In this document: piece after piece, positions 45,744 through 56,634 of the stretch
How the letters are laid out: every line of letters begins with the position of its first letter
How positions within the stretch are numbered: the first letter of the stretch is position 1
Assembly (NCBI RefSeq): GCF_009707385.1
Contig: NZ_CP046115.1
Span: 1,674,001-1,738,000, forward strand
DNA length: 64,000 bases
Source: Klebsiella oxytoca
GTDB lineage: Bacteria; Pseudomonadota; Gammaproteobacteria; Enterobacterales; Enterobacteriaceae
Direction: 5' to 3'
Position numbers and translations under genes: made by a program
Notes under the pieces: generated by a model
The model's input: the letters and a program-made list of their open reading frames with translations, nothing else
Told to the model about the DNA's origin: nothing
The model's database searches: none

Positions 45744-46487
45744 ATGAAAAATAGTGAACTGGAACAACTGATTAATGAAAAACTCAATAGCGCGGCCATC
45801 AGTGATTACGCCCCAAATGGCCTGCAGGTGGAAGGGCGCGAGACGGTACAAAAAATCGTCACCGGCGTGACCGCCAGCCAGGCGTTGCTCGATGAAGCCG
45901 TCCGTCTGCAGGCGGACGCGGTGATCGTCCACCATGGCTACTTCTGGAAAGGGGAATCACCAATTATTCGCGGCATGAAGCGCAACCGTCTCAAGACGCT
46001 GCTGGCTAACGACATCAACCTCTACGGCTGGCACCTGCCGCTCGACGCGCATCCTGAACTGGGTAATAACGCCCAGCTGGCAGCGCTGCTCGGCGTCAAC
46101 GTGATGGGCGAAATTGAGCCGCTGGTGCCGTGGGGAGAACTGTCAATGGCGGTATCGGGGCTGGAGCTGGCTTCGTGGATTGAAGCGCGGTTGGGGCGTA
46201 AACCGTTGTGGTGCGGCGACACCGGGCCGGAGAGGGTGTCCCGCGTGGCGTGGTGTACCGGCGGCGGCCAGAGCTTTATTGATAGCGCGGCCCGCTTTGG
46301 CGTCGATGCGTTTATTACCGGCGAAGTTTCAGAGCAGACCATTCATTCGGCGCGCGAGCAGGGGCTGCATTTCTATGCCGCGGGCCACCATGCCACCGAG
46401 CGCGGCGGAATTCGCGCGTTAAGCGAATGGCTAACGGAAAATACCGAACTGGAAGTCACCTTTATTGATATCCCGAACCCGGCTTGA
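45744..46487 (+). CDS. ybgI: NIF3-like metal-binding protein YbgI
   Basis: A 247-residue protein that forms a toroidal dimetal hexamer in E. coli; the function is debated (linked to radiation resistance or hydrolysis). Metal ligands are visible in IVHHGYFWKG (two His near 63-64), LDAHPELGNN and AGHHATERGG. It is followed 15 bases later by pxpB, as in E. coli, so a shared mRNA is likely. Confidence 0.93.
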   Translation: MKNSELEQLINEKLNSAAISDYAPNGLQVEGRETVQKIVTGVTASQALLDEAVRLQADAVIVHHGYFWKGESPIIRGMKRNRLKTLLANDINLYGWHLPLDAHPELGNNAQLAALLGVNVMGEIEPLVPWGELSMAVSGLELASWIEARLGRKPLWCGDTGPERVSRVAWCTGGGQSFIDSAARFGVDAFITGEVSEQTIHSAREQGLHFYAAGHHATERGGIRALSEWLTENTELEVTFIDIPNPA

Positions 46488-46502
46488 TGAACGGAGGCAA
46501 AA

Positions 46503-47159
46503 GTGCAGCGAGCGCGTTGTTATTTGTTAGGTGAAACGGCAGTCGTGCTGGAGCTTGAGCCTCCGGTAACGCTGGAAAGCCAGAAACGGATCTGGCGGTT
46601 AGCCCAGCGGCTGGTTGGTCATACCGAAGTGGTGGAAGCCGTACCGGGGATGAACAATATTACCGTGATATTGCGCAACCCACAGCAGACCGCATGGGAT
46701 GCGATTGAGCGCCTGCAAATCTGGTGGGAGGAGTGCGATACGCTCGAGCCGGAATCGCGGGAGATTTCGGTCCCGGTGGTGTACGGCGGCGAGGGCGGTC
46801 CCGATCTGGGGGAGGTTGCCCGCCACAGCGGACTGAGCGAAAAGCAGGTGGTTGAACTGCACTCATCGGTGGAGTACGTGGTGTGGTTCCTCGGCTTCCA
46901 GCCGGGATTCCCGTATTTTGGCGGCCTGCCGGAAAAGCTGGCGATGCCGCGACGGGCGGAACCGCGCCTGCTGGTACCGGCGGGTTCGGTAGGGATTGGC
47001 GGCGCGCAAACCGGGATCTACCCGCTGGCGACGCCGGGCGGGTGGCAGCTATTGGGTCGTACGCCGCTGGCGCTATTTGATCCGAAGCGCAAGGAACCCG
47101 TGCTGCTGCGTTCCGGCGACAGAGTACGCTTCGTGCCGCAAAAGGAGGGCGTATGTTAA
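46503..47159 (+). CDS. pxpB: 5-oxoprolinase subunit B
   Basis: PxpABC opens 5-oxoproline (pyroglutamate) to glutamate with ATP. It has 218 residues, with the allophanate-hydrolase subunit 1 / KipI fold: [31 protein letters not shown] and [19 protein letters not shown]. The start codon is GTG with GGAGG upstream. It overlaps pxpC by 7 bases. Confidence 0.95.
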   Translation: MQRARCYLLGETAVVLELEPPVTLESQKRIWRLAQRLVGHTEVVEAVPGMNNITVILRNPQQTAWDAIERLQIWWEECDTLEPESREISVPVVYGGEGGPDLGEVARHSGLSEKQVVELHSSVEYVVWFLGFQPGFPYFGGLPEKLAMPRRAEPRLLVPAGSVGIGGAQTGIYPLATPGGWQLLGRTPLALFDPKRKEPVLLRSGDRVRFVPQKEGVC

Positions 47160-48085
47160 AGATCATTCGCGCCGGGATGTATACCTCGGTGCAGGACGGC
47201 GGGCGTGAAGGGCTGCGTCAGCTGGGCATCAGTCGCTGCGGCGCCATGGATAAGCCGGCGCTGGTGACCGCCAATCTGCTGGTTGGCAACGGGGCTAACG
47301 CTGCGGCGCTGGAGATAACGCTGGGGCAGGTGGATATTCAATTTGAACGCAGCGGCTGGTTTGCGCTGACCGGCGCCGCCTGTGAGGCGAAGTTAGACGG
47401 CGAACCCGTGTGGGTGGGCTGGCGTATGGCGGTCAAGGCCGGACAGCATCTGGTGCTCAGGAACCCGCAGCACGGCGTGCGCAGCTATCTGGCAGTCGCC
47501 GGGGGCATTGCGGTACCCAAAGTGCTGGGCTCGCGCAGTACCGACCTGAAAGTGGGGATTGGCGGCCTGGAAGGGCGGCGCCTGCAGGATGGCGATCGGT
47601 TGAAGCTGGGAAAAGTGGATAAACAGTTCAGCGGGCCACGCGGCGTGAAACAGCTGCCCGTCGGCAACCGCATCCGCGCTTTGCCGGGGCCGGAATATCA
47701 TGAGTTCGATAGCGTGTCGCAGGACGCTTTCTGGCGCTCGCCGTGGCAGCTTAGCCCGCAGAGCAACCGCATGGGCTATCGTCTGCAGGGGCAGCCGCTG
47801 AAGCGGACCACCGATCGCGAGATGCTTTCGCACGGCCTGCTGCCCGGCGTGGTGCAGGTGCCGCATAACGGCCAGCCAATCGTACTGATGAATGACGCGC
47901 AGACCACCGGAGGCTATCCGCGCATTGCGACCATCATCGAGGCGGACATGTATCAGCTGGCGCAAATACCGCTGGGTCAGCCGATCCACTTTGTTCCCTG
48001 CTCGCTGGAGGAAGCGCTTAAAGCGCGTACTGACAGGGAACGTTATTTTGAACAACTGGCATGGAGACTTAATGATGAAGATTGA
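47153..48085 (+). CDS. pxpC: 5-oxoprolinase subunit C
   Basis: A 310-residue protein with the allophanate-hydrolase subunit 2 / KipA fold and partner of Pxp[27 protein letters not shown]-type loop replaced by [13 protein letters not shown], and [24 protein letters not shown] precedes the ATG inside pxpB. It overlaps pxpA by 11 bases. Confidence 0.95.
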   Translation: MLKIIRAGMYTSVQDGGREGLRQLGISRCGAMDKPALVTANLLVGNGANAAALEITLGQVDIQFERSGWFALTGAACEAKLDGEPVWVGWRMAVKAGQHLVLRNPQHGVRSYLAVAGGIAVPKVLGSRSTDLKVGIGGLEGRRLQDGDRLKLGKVDKQFSGPRGVKQLPVGNRIRALPGPEYHEFDSVSQDAFWRSPWQLSPQSNRMGYRLQGQPLKRTTDREMLSHGLLPGVVQVPHNGQPIVLMNDAQTTGGYPRIATIIEADMYQLAQIPLGQPIHFVPCSLEEALKARTDRERYFEQLAWRLNDED

Positions 48086-48821
48086 TTTAAACGCCGACCT
48101 GGGTGAAGGATGCGCCAACGATAGCGCGCTGCTGCAGCTGGTCTCTTCCGCCAATATTGCCTGCGGTTTCCATGCCGGGGACGCGGTGATGATGCTGCAG
48201 AGCGTTCGCGAAGCGCTGAAAAATGGCGTGGCGGTAGGGGCACATCCGAGCTTCCCCGATCGGGATAATTTTGGTCGCACGGCAATGCAGCTGCCGCCGG
48301 AGACGGTTTACGCACAAACGCTGTATCAGGTTGGCGCGCTGGCGGCGATAGTACGCGCGCAGGGCGGCGAGCTGCAGCACGTCAAGCCGCACGGCATGCT
48401 CTATAACCAGGCGGCAAAAGATCCGCAGCTGGCCGATGCGATTGCGAAAGCGGTGCGCGATGTTGACGCTGACCTGGTTCTGGTTGGTCTGGCAGGCAGC
48501 GAGCTGATTCGCGCCGGGCAACGTTATCAGCTGACCACCCGCCAGGAAGTCTTTGCTGACCGCGGTTATCTGGCGGATGGCAGTCTGGTGCCGCGCACGC
48601 AGCCCGGTGCGCTGATTGAAAGCGAAGAACAGTCTCTGGCGCAAACTCTGGAAATGGTGCAGCACAGCCGGGTGCGCAGCATCACCGGCGAATGGGCGCA
48701 CGTGGTGGCGGAAACCGTCTGCCTGCACGGCGACGGCGAGCACGCGCTGGATTTTGCGCGTCGCCTGCGCGCGGCTTTTGCCGGGCGCAATATTCAGGTG
48801 AGTGCGGAACTCGAAGAATAA
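48075..48821 (+). CDS. pxpA: 5-oxoprolinase subunit A
   Basis: A 248-residue LamB/YcsF-family protein: [47 protein letters not shown] and EVFADRGY. An ATG one codon earlier (48072) is also possible; 48075 matches the E. coli start. It is the last of the three oxoprolinase genes; 62 AT-rich bases separate it from the next gene. In E. coli nei follows directly, while here three genes are inserted. Confidence 0.95.
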   Translation: MKIDLNADLGEGCANDSALLQLVSSANIACGFHAGDAVMMLQSVREALKNGVAVGAHPSFPDRDNFGRTAMQLPPETVYAQTLYQVGALAAIVRAQGGELQHVKPHGMLYNQAAKDPQLADAIAKAVRDVDADLVLVGLAGSELIRAGQRYQLTTRQEVFADRGYLADGSLVPRTQPGALIESEEQSLAQTLEMVQHSRVRSITGEWAHVVAETVCLHGDGEHALDFARRLRAAFAGRNIQVSAELEE

Positions 48822-48883
48822 AAATAATATTATCAATCAATTAGAAATAGACAACAATTCACAACAACATACAGGATGTTACT

Positions 48884-49609
48884 ATGGGAGAGTCACTATC
48901 TCTCTGGCCGCTGATCGGTATTGCCGCGATCGTGGTCGGATTTATTCTGCGTTTTAACCCGGTGCTGGTGGTTATTGTCTCCGGGATCATTACCGGTCTG
49001 ACGGCGCATATGCCGATCGCGACCATTCTCGAAAAGCTGGGTGAAGGATTTCTCAATACCCGCAATCTGCCGTTTATTCTGCTGCTGCCGCTGGCGGTGA
49101 TTGGCCTGCTGGAGCGTCATGGTCTGAAAGAGCGCGCGCAAACGTGGATCGCGAAGATCCGTAGCGCCACCGCCGGTCGCCTGCTGATCGTCTATCTGTT
49201 CGTTCGTGAAGTGACCGCCGCGATGGGGTTAACCAGCCTGGGTGGCCATCCGCAGATGGTGCGTCCGCTGCTGGCGCCGATGGCGGAAGGGGCGGCGGAG
49301 AAAAACTTTGGCGCTTTGCCGGGCAATATCCGCTATCGCCTGCGCGCGATGTCGGCAGCGACCGATAACGTGGGCCTTTTCTTCGGCGAAGATATTTTCG
49401 TCGCTTTCGGCGCGATTATCTTTATGCATAACTTTATGCTTGAGTCGGGCGGCATTCAGACAGAGCCGCTGCATATTGCTCTGTGGGGGATCCCGACGGC
49501 GGTATGCGCCTTCTTGATCCATTCCGCCCGTCTGTGGCGTCTCGACCGCCATCTTCAGCGCGAACTGGACAAGGTTAACGCCGCTCAGGCGAAAGGCGGT
49601 GCGGCATGA
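48884..49609 (+). CDS. DUF969 membrane protein, putative pyroglutamate transporter component
   Basis: A 241-residue integral membrane protein with about six hydrophobic segments, beginning LWPLIGIAAIVVGFILRFNP. Conserved polar patches inside the membrane part are VREVTAAMGLTSLGGHPQM and RAMSAATDNVGLFFGEDIF. The family has no assigned function that I know. It always seems to go with DUF979: the next gene starts within its stop (ATGA). Placement between 5-oxoprolinase and pyroglutamyl peptidase suggests transport of pyroglutamate or its peptides (inferred). Confidence 0.85.
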   Translation: MGESLSLWPLIGIAAIVVGFILRFNPVLVVIVSGIITGLTAHMPIATILEKLGEGFLNTRNLPFILLLPLAVIGLLERHGLKERAQTWIAKIRSATAGRLLIVYLFVREVTAAMGLTSLGGHPQMVRPLLAPMAEGAAEKNFGALPGNIRYRLRAMSAATDNVGLFFGEDIFVAFGAIIFMHNFMLESGGIQTEPLHIALWGIPTAVCAFLIHSARLWRLDRHLQRELDKVNAAQAKGGAA

Positions 49610-50601
49610 ATTTTCAACAAACCTGGCTGTACTGGCTGGCGGGTGTCGTGCTTTTAATCGTGGCGGTGATGTCCTGGCGCGATAAGGCTAACCCGCGCAG
49701 GCTGACTACCGGCCTGTTCTGGGGGCTATACGGCCTGGTGTTTTTGTTTGGCGACTGGACCTATGAGCTGGTTGGCGACAAGCGCAGCGTCAATATTGGT
49801 GTTGGCGTAGTGGTGGTGGTACTGGCGTTAATCGCCGGTTTTGGCGGCGTACGTCTTGGTCGCTATCACCAGCGCTCGCAGGAGGAACGCAGCGCCAGCG
49901 CCGCGCGTCTGGGCAACAGGCTGTTCTTCCCGGCGCTGGCGATCCCGGTAGTCACGGTTATCGGTGTACTGCTGTTTAATAATCTGCCTTCGCTGCAGGT
50001 CGCTATCTTTGGCCCTGGCAATCACGCGACGCTGATTACCCTGTTTTCAATGACCGCGGGCACGCTGCTTGGTCTGGTAATGGCTATCCGCATGACCCAT
50101 GAAACGGCGGTGCAGCCGTTGCAGGAGGCGCGGCGTCTGCTGGATTCGGTGGGCTGGGCGTTTATTTTGCCGCAGATCCTCGCGGTTCTCGGGCTGCTGT
50201 TTACCGCCGCAGGCGTCGGCAATAGCATCTCCTGGCTGACGCAGCAGTATCTGGCGGTGGACAGCCGGTTTATCGCCGTGGCTGTCTACACCCTTGGCAT
50301 GGCGCTGCTGACGATGGTGATGGGCAACGCTTTCGCCGCGTTCCCCATCGTGACGGCAGGGGTCGGGATCCCGATTCTGGTGCTACAGCACGGCGGTAAT
50401 CCGGCGGTGATGGCGGCAATTGGCATGTTCTCCGGCTATTGCGGCACCCTGATGACGCCGATGGCGGCTAACTTTAATATTGTTCCGGCGGCGCTGCTGG
50501 AGCTGCCGGATAAAAACGCGGTGATCAAAGCCCAGGTGCCGACCGGCATTCTGCTGCTTATCGTGAACGTATTTTTGCTCTATTTCCTGATGTTCCTGTA
50601 A
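49606..50601 (+). CDS. DUF979 membrane protein, partner of DUF969
   Basis: A 331-residue protein with about nine to ten hydrophobic segments. Conserved polar motifs are FGPGNHATLITLFSMTAG and NAFAAFPIVTAGVGIPILV, plus CGTLMTPMAANFN, which recall ion-transporter-superfamily permeases. It overlaps DUF969 by 4 bases and lies 9 bases before pcp. The two proteins may form one carrier; this is not shown by the sequence alone. Confidence 0.85.
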   Translation: MNFQQTWLYWLAGVVLLIVAVMSWRDKANPRRLTTGLFWGLYGLVFLFGDWTYELVGDKRSVNIGVGVVVVVLALIAGFGGVRLGRYHQRSQEERSASAARLGNRLFFPALAIPVVTVIGVLLFNNLPSLQVAIFGPGNHATLITLFSMTAGTLLGLVMAIRMTHETAVQPLQEARRLLDSVGWAFILPQILAVLGLLFTAAGVGNSISWLTQQYLAVDSRFIAVAVYTLGMALLTMVMGNAFAAFPIVTAGVGIPILVLQHGGNPAVMAAIGMFSGYCGTLMTPMAANFNIVPAALLELPDKNAVIKAQVPTGILLLIVNVFLLYFLMFL

Positions 50602-50610
50602 GGAGGGATC

Positions 50611-51255
50611 ATGGCTGGCGTACTGATTACCGGTTTTGAACCGTTCGGCGGTGAGGCGGTTAACCCTTCGTGGGAAGTGGTGAAGCGGCTGGATGGCGCT
50701 ATTATTGCCGGACAGTCCGTAGCGGCGCGGCAGCTGCCGTGCGTATTCGGCGAAGCGCTGACCGCACTTAACGCCGCCCTCGATGAGCTGGATCCCGTCC
50801 TGACGCTGGCCGTCGGTCAGGCAGGGGGACGCGTCGATATCACCGTCGAACGAGTGGCGATCAACGTCGATGATGCGCGGATCCCAGATAATAAAGGTCT
50901 GCAACCCATCGACGTGCCGATTGCTGCCGATGGTCCGGCGGCGTACTTCAGCACGTTGCCGATCAAAGCGATCGTCGCCGTGCTGCGTAGCCAGGGGATC
51001 CCGGCCTCGGTGTCGCAGACGGCGGGGACGTTTGTCTGTAATCACGTGATGTATGGCCTGCTGCACCGGCTGCGTGATAAGCGCGGCGCGAAGGGGGGCT
51101 TTATCCATATTCCGTATCTGCCGGAGCAGGCCGCAGTTCATGCTGGCGCCGCGAGCATGGCGGTAGAGACGGTGCGTACGGCGCTGGAGACGGCAATTGC
51201 CGTCGCTCTGCAGCAGGATGCCGACGTAAAAATTGGCGGCGGCGCAACGCATTAA
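50611..51255 (+). CDS. pcp: Pyrrolidone-carboxylate (pyroglutamyl) peptidase
   Basis: A C15-family cysteine peptidase that removes N-terminal pyroglutamate from peptides. It has 214 residues. The catalytic triad is present: Glu80 (VERVAIN), Cys143 ([17 protein letters not shown]) and His166 ([11 protein letters not shown]). The start has TAAGGAGG upstream. Its product, free 5-oxoproline, is the substrate of PxpABC encoded just upstream. Confidence 0.96.
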   Translation: MAGVLITGFEPFGGEAVNPSWEVVKRLDGAIIAGQSVAARQLPCVFGEALTALNAALDELDPVLTLAVGQAGGRVDITVERVAINVDDARIPDNKGLQPIDVPIAADGPAAYFSTLPIKAIVAVLRSQGIPASVSQTAGTFVCNHVMYGLLHRLRDKRGAKGGFIHIPYLPEQAAVHAGAASMAVETVRTALETAIAVALQQDADVKIGGGATH

Positions 51256-51270
51256 CACAAGGATATTATT

Positions 51271-52062
51271 ATGCCGGAAGGTCCGGAAATTCGCCGCGCG
51301 GCGGATAGCCTGGAAGCGGCGATTAAAGGCGAACCCCTGACCGAGGCGTGGTTCGCCTTCCCGCAGTTACAACATTATCAATCTCAGCTTGTCGGCCAGA
51401 GAGTGACGCGTATTGAAACCCGCGGTAAGGCGCTGCTGACCCATTTCTCCGGTGGCCTGACCTTGTACAGCCATAACCAGCTGTACGGAGTCTGGCGGGT
51501 GGTCGATGCCGGGGAGCAGCCTGAAACGACGCGTATTCTGCGCGTTCGCCTGCAGACGGCGCGTAAGGCGATTTTGCTCTACAGTGCCTCTGAGATTGAG
51601 ATGCTGACGCCCGAGCAGCTTGCCCGACATCCATTTTTGCTGCGGGTCGGGCCCGACGTGCTCGACATGACCCTGAGCGTGGCGCAGGTTAAAGAGCGGC
51701 TGCTGTCGGCGAAATTCCGCAACCGCCAGTTCTCCGGACTGCTGCTGGATCAGGCGTTTCTCGCCGGATTGGGCAATTATCTGCGCGTGGAGATCCTTTG
51801 GCAGGTCGGGCTAACCGGTCGTCACAAAGCCTCTGAACTTGATGAGAAACAGCTGGATGCGCTGGCGCATGCGCTGCTGGAGATCCCGCGCTTGTCCTAC
51901 AACACGCGCGGCCTGGTCGATGAGAATAAGCATCATGGAGCGTTGTTTCGTTTCAACGTTTTTCATCGTGAAGGGGAGACCTGCGAGCGCTGCGGCGGGA
52001 TTATCGAAAGGACCATGCTGTCGTCACGGCCGTTTTACTGGTGCCCGGGGTGCCAGCGTTAG
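51271..52062 (+). CDS. nei: Endonuclease VIII
   Basis: A DNA glycosylase and AP lyase for oxidised pyrimidines. It has 263 residues, equal to E. coli Nei. Pro2 and Glu3 ([11 protein letters not shown]) are the catalytic N-terminus, and the C-terminal zinc finger is CERCGG...CPGC. It follows pcp by 15 bases. The E. coli neighbour abrB is absent; the convergent gltA is next. Confidence 0.96.
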   Translation: MPEGPEIRRAADSLEAAIKGEPLTEAWFAFPQLQHYQSQLVGQRVTRIETRGKALLTHFSGGLTLYSHNQLYGVWRVVDAGEQPETTRILRVRLQTARKAILLYSASEIEMLTPEQLARHPFLLRVGPDVLDMTLSVAQVKERLLSAKFRNRQFSGLLLDQAFLAGLGNYLRVEILWQVGLTGRHKASELDEKQLDALAHALLEIPRLSYNTRGLVDENKHHGALFRFNVFHREGETCERCGGIIERTMLSSRPFYWCPGCQR

Positions 52063-52137
52063 TTTAGCGATATGACCATAAGGATGCGGTTTCCGGTATC
52101 GTGCCGGGAGCGGTACAGCACGCCGTTTATCGACAAT

Positions 52138-52166
52138 AAAAAACGCGCCTTCAGGCGCGTTTTTTG
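52138..52166. terminator. Bidirectional terminator, nei and gltA
   Basis: A-tract, stem ACGCGCC, loop TTCA, GGCGCGT and T-tract. It serves both converging genes. Confidence 0.9.
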
Positions 52167-52183
52167 TCGCTGCGATATCCGCC

Positions 52184-53467
52184 TTAGCGGGCGATATCGT
52201 TTTTGTAATCGCGTTTTTCGTAGCCGGTATACAGCTGACGCGGACGGGCGATTTTCATGCCGTCGCTGTGCATTTCGTTCCAGTGCGCAATCCAGCCCAC
52301 GGTACGCGCCATCGCGAAGATAACGGTAAACATGGAGGACGGAATACCCATCGCTTTCAGGATGATGCCGGAGTAGAAATCGACGTTCGGATAGAGTTTC
52401 TTCTCAATGAAGTACGGATCGTTGAGCGCGATGTGCTCAAGCTCCATAGCGACTTCCAGCAGATCGTCTTTGGTGCCCAGCTCTTTCAGCACTTCGTGGC
52501 AGGTTTCACGCATAACCGTGGCGCGCGGGTCGTAGTTTTTGTACACGCGGTGGCCAAAGCCCATCAGGCGGAAAGAGTCGTTTTTGTCTTTCGCGCGACG
52601 GACGAATTCCGGAATGTGTTCCACGGAGCTGATCTCTTCGAGCATCTTCAGCGCCGCTTCGTTGGCGCCGCCGTGCGCCGGTCCCCACAGGGAAGCAATA
52701 CCCGCAGCAATGCAGGCGAACGGGTTCGCGCCGGAAGAGCCGGCGGTACGCACGGTGGAGGTAGAAGCATTCTGTTCGTGGTCGGCGTGCAGGATCAGGA
52801 TGCGGTCCATAGCGCGTTCCAGCACCGGGTTAACCTCGTAGGTTTCACACGGCGTGGAGAACATCATATTCAGGAAGTTACCCGCGTAGGAGAGGTCGTT
52901 GCGCGGATAAACGAAAGGCTGGCCGATAGAATACTTGTAACACATTGCCGCCATCGTCGGCATTTTGGAGAGCAGGCGGAATGCGGCGATATCGCGGTGA
53001 CGCGGGTTATTCACATCCAGCGAATCGTGATAGAACGCGGCCAGCGCGCCGGTGATACCGCACATAACGGCCATCGGATGGGAATCGCGGCGGAACGCGT
53101 GGAACAGACGAGTGATCTGCTCGTGAATCATGGTATGGCGGGTAACGATAGTTTTGAATTCGTCGTACTGTGCCTGGGTTGGTTTCTCACCGTTCAACAG
53201 GATGTAGCATACTTCCAGATAGTTGGAGTCAGTTGCTAATTGATCGATCGGGAAACCGCGGTGCAGCAGGATACCTTCGTCACCGTCAATAAAGGTGATT
53301 TTAGATTCGCAGGATGCGGTGGAGGTGAAACCAGGGTCAAAAGTAAACACGCCTTTTGAACCAAGACTACGAATATCAATAACATCCTGACCGAGAGTGC
53401 CCTTTAGCACATCCAGTTCAATAGCAGCATCACCACCCAGGGTGATTTTTGCTTTAGCATCAGACAT
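52184..53467 (-). CDS. gltA: Citrate synthase (type II, hexameric)
   Basis: Joins acetyl-CoA and oxaloacetate. It has 427 residues, equal to E. coli GltA, with the NADH-sensitive N-terminal domain. Catalytic residues are in [11 protein letters not shown] (His near 265), [14 protein letters not shown] (His near 306) and VDFYSG (Asp near 363). It diverges from sdhCDAB across a 655-base control region. Confidence 0.98.
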   Translation of the reverse strand: MSDAKAKITLGGDAAIELDVLKGTLGQDVIDIRSLGSKGVFTFDPGFTSTASCESKITFIDGDEGILLHRGFPIDQLATDSNYLEVCYILLNGEKPTQAQYDEFKTIVTRHTMIHEQITRLFHAFRRDSHPMAVMCGITGALAAFYHDSLDVNNPRHRDIAAFRLLSKMPTMAAMCYKYSIGQPFVYPRNDLSYAGNFLNMMFSTPCETYEVNPVLERAMDRILILHADHEQNASTSTVRTAGSSGANPFACIAAGIASLWGPAHGGANEAALKMLEEISSVEHIPEFVRRAKDKNDSFRLMGFGHRVYKNYDPRATVMRETCHEVLKELGTKDDLLEVAMELEHIALNDPYFIEKKLYPNVDFYSGIILKAMGIPSSMFTVIFAMARTVGWIAHWNEMHSDGMKIARPRQLYTGYEKRDYKNDIAR

Positions 53468-53670
53468 TTATGGTCTCCTTAGCGCCTTTATTGCTTAAGG
53501 CTGCCGGGTGGTGGATTTGCATTCGGCCCGTAGCAGATGACATTACCAGGTTGTTATGTTGCACATCGCTCTGCGTCGCGAAAAGGGCAGGGTACAGAGC
53601 AAAGGCGCTTGATGGTAAGCCTTCAACCTACGATGAAACAGCAGCAAATCAGCGTTTTAGCAGCCCGAAT

Positions 53671-53676
53671 ATTATA
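53671..53676 (-). promoter_or_regulatory. Candidate gltA -10 box
   Basis: TATAAT on the minus strand, about 204 bases upstream of the gltA start, in a region resembling the E. coli gltA upstream promoter. The -35 box 17 bases away (CAGTTA) is poor, so activation by another factor would be needed. Confidence 0.4.
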
Positions 53677-53867
53677 AAACTATATACCACTAATAACTGT
53701 CCTGATTACATCGGTCAATACTCTCTCACTGTTGCATAACTTATTCTCAGGTAAAAGAGTGACCTCATAACTTTTGCGTATTATTGCATTTATCTGGTAA
53801 TGGTTGTAACAATAATGTTTAATATTTGTCAAATCAGATGATTAAAATTTAAAAATATGTTGTTATC

Positions 53868-53881
53868 GTGACATTGATCAC
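53868..53881. promoter_or_regulatory. CRP site upstream of sdhC
   Basis: Core GTGA-CATTGA-TCAC, about 80 bases above the expected sdhC transcription start. The remaining part of the 655-base gltA-sdhC gap is AT-rich and shows no convincing gene. Confidence 0.6.
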
Positions 53882-53919
53882 TGTTCGGGAGAAAACCCGA
53901 CAAACTATATGTAGGTTAA

Positions 53920-53948
53920 TTGTAATGATTTTGTGAACGGCCTATACT
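53920..53948 (+). promoter_or_regulatory. sdhC promoter
   Basis: -35 TTGTAA (53920-53925), 17-bp spacer, -10 TATACT (53943-53948). The leader to the sdhC ATG is about 165 bases. Confidence 0.75.
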
Positions 53949-54122
53949 GCCGCCAGGTCTCCGGAACACCCTGCAATCCCGAGCCACCCAGCGTTATTTT
54001 TGTCACGCTTTAACTCCTGGAAAGGGGTTTTAACATGACTTTTAGTTATAGATAAGGACGCTGTCTGACCCGCAAGCAGACCGGAGGAAGGAAACAATAA
54101 GAACAGCATGTGGGCGTTATTC

Positions 54123-54512
54123 ATGGTAAGAAATGTGAAAAAACAAAGACCTGTCAATCTGGATTTGCAAACGATCCGGTTCCCAATCACGGCGATAGCG
54201 TCCATTCTCCATCGCGTATCCGGAGTCATCACCTTCGTGGCGATCGGGATTCTGCTTTGGCTGCTGGGCACTAGTCTCTCCTCTCCCGAAGGTTTCCTCA
54301 CTGCGGCGTCCATCATGGATAGCTTCTTTGTGAAATTCATTATGTGGGGCATCCTCACCGCGCTGGCGTATCACGCGGTAGTCGGTATCCGCCACCTGCT
54401 GATGGATTTTGGTTACCTCGAAGAAACCCTCGAATCAGGGACACGTTCCGCCAAAATTTTTATTGTAATTACTGTCGTGCTTTCACTTCTCGCAGGAGTC
54501 CTCGTATGGTAA
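54123..54512 (+). CDS. sdhC: Succinate dehydrogenase cytochrome b556 subunit
   Basis: A membrane anchor that binds heme b and quinone with SdhD. It has 129 residues, equal to E. coli, and three helices. The heme ligand is the His in SILHRVSGV... or HAVVGIRHL region; the quinone-site Ser/Arg lie in ILHRVSG. The ATG at 54123 follows the E. coli start. An in-frame ATG at 54108 also exists, and the strong GGAGGAAGG lies well above both, so the start is not settled by the sequence. Confidence 0.95.
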   Translation: MVRNVKKQRPVNLDLQTIRFPITAIASILHRVSGVITFVAIGILLWLLGTSLSSPEGFLTAASIMDSFFVKFIMWGILTALAYHAVVGIRHLLMDFGYLEETLESGTRSAKIFIVITVVLSLLAGVLVW

Positions 54513-54853
54513 GCAACGCCTCAGCACTAGGACGCAACGGCGTACATGACTTTATTCTGGTCCGCGCTACCGCAATCGTTCTGACCCTCTACATCATCTA
54601 CATGGTCGGCTTTTTTGCCACCACCGGTGAAATCTCATGGGAAGTCTGGACAGGCTTTTTCTCCTCCGCGTTTACAAAAGTCTTTACCCTGCTGGCTCTC
54701 GTTTCGATTCTGATCCACGCGTGGATTGGAATGTGGCAGGTGTTAACGGACTACGTTAAACCACTGGCCGTGCGCTTGATTCTGCAACTGATTATCGTTG
54801 TTGCGCTGGTGGCTTACGTTCTTTATGGATTTGTTGTGGTGTGGGGTGTGTAA
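54506..54853 (+). CDS. sdhD: Succinate dehydrogenase membrane anchor subunit
   Basis: A 115-residue, three-helix anchor and partner of SdhC. Motifs are [13 protein letters not shown] and the heme-ligand helix [15 protein letters not shown] (His near 71). CAGGAG precedes the ATG, which lies inside the sdhC end (7-base overlap). Its TAA shares an A with the sdhA ATG. Confidence 0.96.
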   Translation: MVSNASALGRNGVHDFILVRATAIVLTLYIIYMVGFFATTGEISWEVWTGFFSSAFTKVFTLLALVSILIHAWIGMWQVLTDYVKPLAVRLILQLIIVVALVAYVLYGFVVVWGV

Positions 54854-56619
54854 TGAAATTGCCTGTCAGAGAATTTGATGCAGTCGTAATTGGTGCCGGT
54901 GGCGCAGGTATGCGCGCGGCGCTGCAGATTTCCCAGAGTGGCCAGACCTGTGCGTTGCTCTCAAAAGTTTTCCCGACCCGTTCCCATACCGTATCCGCGC
55001 AGGGTGGTATCACCGTCGCGCTCGGTAATACCCATGAAGATAACTGGGAATGGCATATGTACGACACCGTTAAGGGGTCGGACTACATTGGCGATCAGGA
55101 CGCCATCGAATATATGTGTAAAACCGGCCCGGAAGCGATTCTCGAGCTGGACCATATGGGACTGCCGTTCTCCCGTCTTGAAAATGGCACTATTTATCAG
55201 CGTCCGTTCGGCGGCCAGTCGAAAAACTTCGGCGGCGAGCAGGCGGCACGTACCGCTGCGGCGGCAGACCGTACCGGTCACGCCCTGCTGCATACCCTTT
55301 ATCAACAGAACCTGAAAAACCACACCACGATTTTCTCCGAATGGTATGCGCTGGATCTGGTGAAAAATGCCGATGGCGCAGTAGTCGGTTGTACCGCTCT
55401 GAGCATCGAAACCGGTGAAGTGGTTTACTTCAAAGCCCGCGCGACCGTGCTGGCAACCGGCGGCGCAGGCCGTATTTACCAGTCCACTACTAACGCGCAT
55501 ATCAATACCGGCGACGGCGTGGGTATGGCTATCCGTGCCGGTGTTCCGGTACAGGATATGGAGATGTGGCAGTTCCACCCGACCGGTATCGCCGGTGCGG
55601 GCGTTCTGGTCACCGAAGGTTGCCGTGGTGAAGGCGGCTACCTGCTGAACAAACACGGCGAGCGCTTTATGGAGCGTTATGCGCCGAATGCGAAAGACCT
55701 GGCGGGTCGTGACGTGGTGGCGCGTTCCATCATGATTGAAATTCGTGAAGGTCGCGGCTGTGACGGTCCTTGGGGCCCGCACGCCAAGCTTAAGCTTGAC
55801 CACCTGGGTAAAGAAGTCCTCGAATCCCGTCTGCCGGGTATCCTGGAACTCTCTCGTACCTTTGCCCACGTCGACCCGGTTAAAGAGCCGATTCCGGTTA
55901 TCCCAACCTGCCACTATATGATGGGCGGAATTCCGACCAAAGTAAGCGGCCAGGCGCTGACCGTAAACGAGAAGGGCGAAGACGTGGTGATTCCTGGGCT
56001 GTTCGCGGTCGGCGAAATCGCCTGCGTATCGGTACACGGCGCAAACCGTCTGGGCGGCAACTCGCTGCTTGACCTGGTGGTCTTTGGTCGCGCGGTGGGT
56101 CTGCATCTGCAGGAATCGATTGCCGAGCAGGGCGTCCTGCGCGATGCGACGGACGAAGAGATCGACGCTTCTCTGGAACGTCTGAACCGCTGGAACGGCA
56201 ACCGTAACGGTGAAGACCCGGTCGAAATCCGCAAAGCGCTGCAGGAATGTATGCAGCATAACTTCTCAGTATTCCGCGAAGGGGATGCGATGGCGAAGGG
56301 TCTTGAGCAGCTGAAAGCCATCCGCGAGCGCCTGAAAAACGCCCGTCTGGATGACACTTCCAGCGAATTCAATACCCAGCGCGTTGAGTGCCTGGAGCTG
56401 GATAACCTGATGGAAACCGCTTACGCCACCGCGATGTCCGCCAACTTCCGTACCGAAAGCCGTGGTGCCCATAGCCGCTTCGACTTCCCGGATCGTGATG
56501 ATGAAAACTGGCTGTGCCATTCCCTGTATCTGCCAGAGTCGGAATCCATGACGCGTCGTAGCGTCAATATGGAACCGAAACTGCGTCCGGCGTTCCCGCC
56601 GAAGATTCGTACTTATTAA
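54853..56619 (+). CDS. sdhA: Succinate dehydrogenase flavoprotein subunit
   Basis: Oxidises succinate to fumarate. It has 588 residues, equal to E. coli. FAD is attached to His45 in [10 protein letters not shown]; the dinucleotide fold is [14 protein letters not shown]; the active-site Arg/His are in [11 protein letters not shown]; and the FAD contact is [15 protein letters not shown]. It starts at TAATG with sdhD. Confidence 0.98.
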   Translation: MKLPVREFDAVVIGAGGAGMRAALQISQSGQTCALLSKVFPTRSHTVSAQGGITVALGNTHEDNWEWHMYDTVKGSDYIGDQDAIEYMCKTGPEAILELDHMGLPFSRLENGTIYQRPFGGQSKNFGGEQAARTAAAADRTGHALLHTLYQQNLKNHTTIFSEWYALDLVKNADGAVVGCTALSIETGEVVYFKARATVLATGGAGRIYQSTTNAHINTGDGVGMAIRAGVPVQDMEMWQFHPTGIAGAGVLVTEGCRGEGGYLLNKHGERFMERYAPNAKDLAGRDVVARSIMIEIREGRGCDGPWGPHAKLKLDHLGKEVLESRLPGILELSRTFAHVDPVKEPIPVIPTCHYMMGGIPTKVSGQALTVNEKGEDVVIPGLFAVGEIACVSVHGANRLGGNSLLDLVVFGRAVGLHLQESIAEQGVLRDATDEEIDASLERLNRWNGNRNGEDPVEIRKALQECMQHNFSVFREGDAMAKGLEQLKAIRERLKNARLDDTSSEFNTQRVECLELDNLMETAYATAMSANFRTESRGAHSRFDFPDRDDENWLCHSLYLPESESMTRRSVNMEPKLRPAFPPKIRTY

Positions 56620-56634
56620 TGCGGAGACAGGAAT

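Noticed and set aside
53470..53739. 89-codon frame in the gltA-sdhC gap
   Set aside because: It covers the gltA promoter region, starts 3 bases from the gltA ATG on the other strand, and shows no coding pattern.
54961..56259. 432-codon frame on the minus strand opposite sdhA
   Set aside because: It is a shadow of sdhA with no independent signals.
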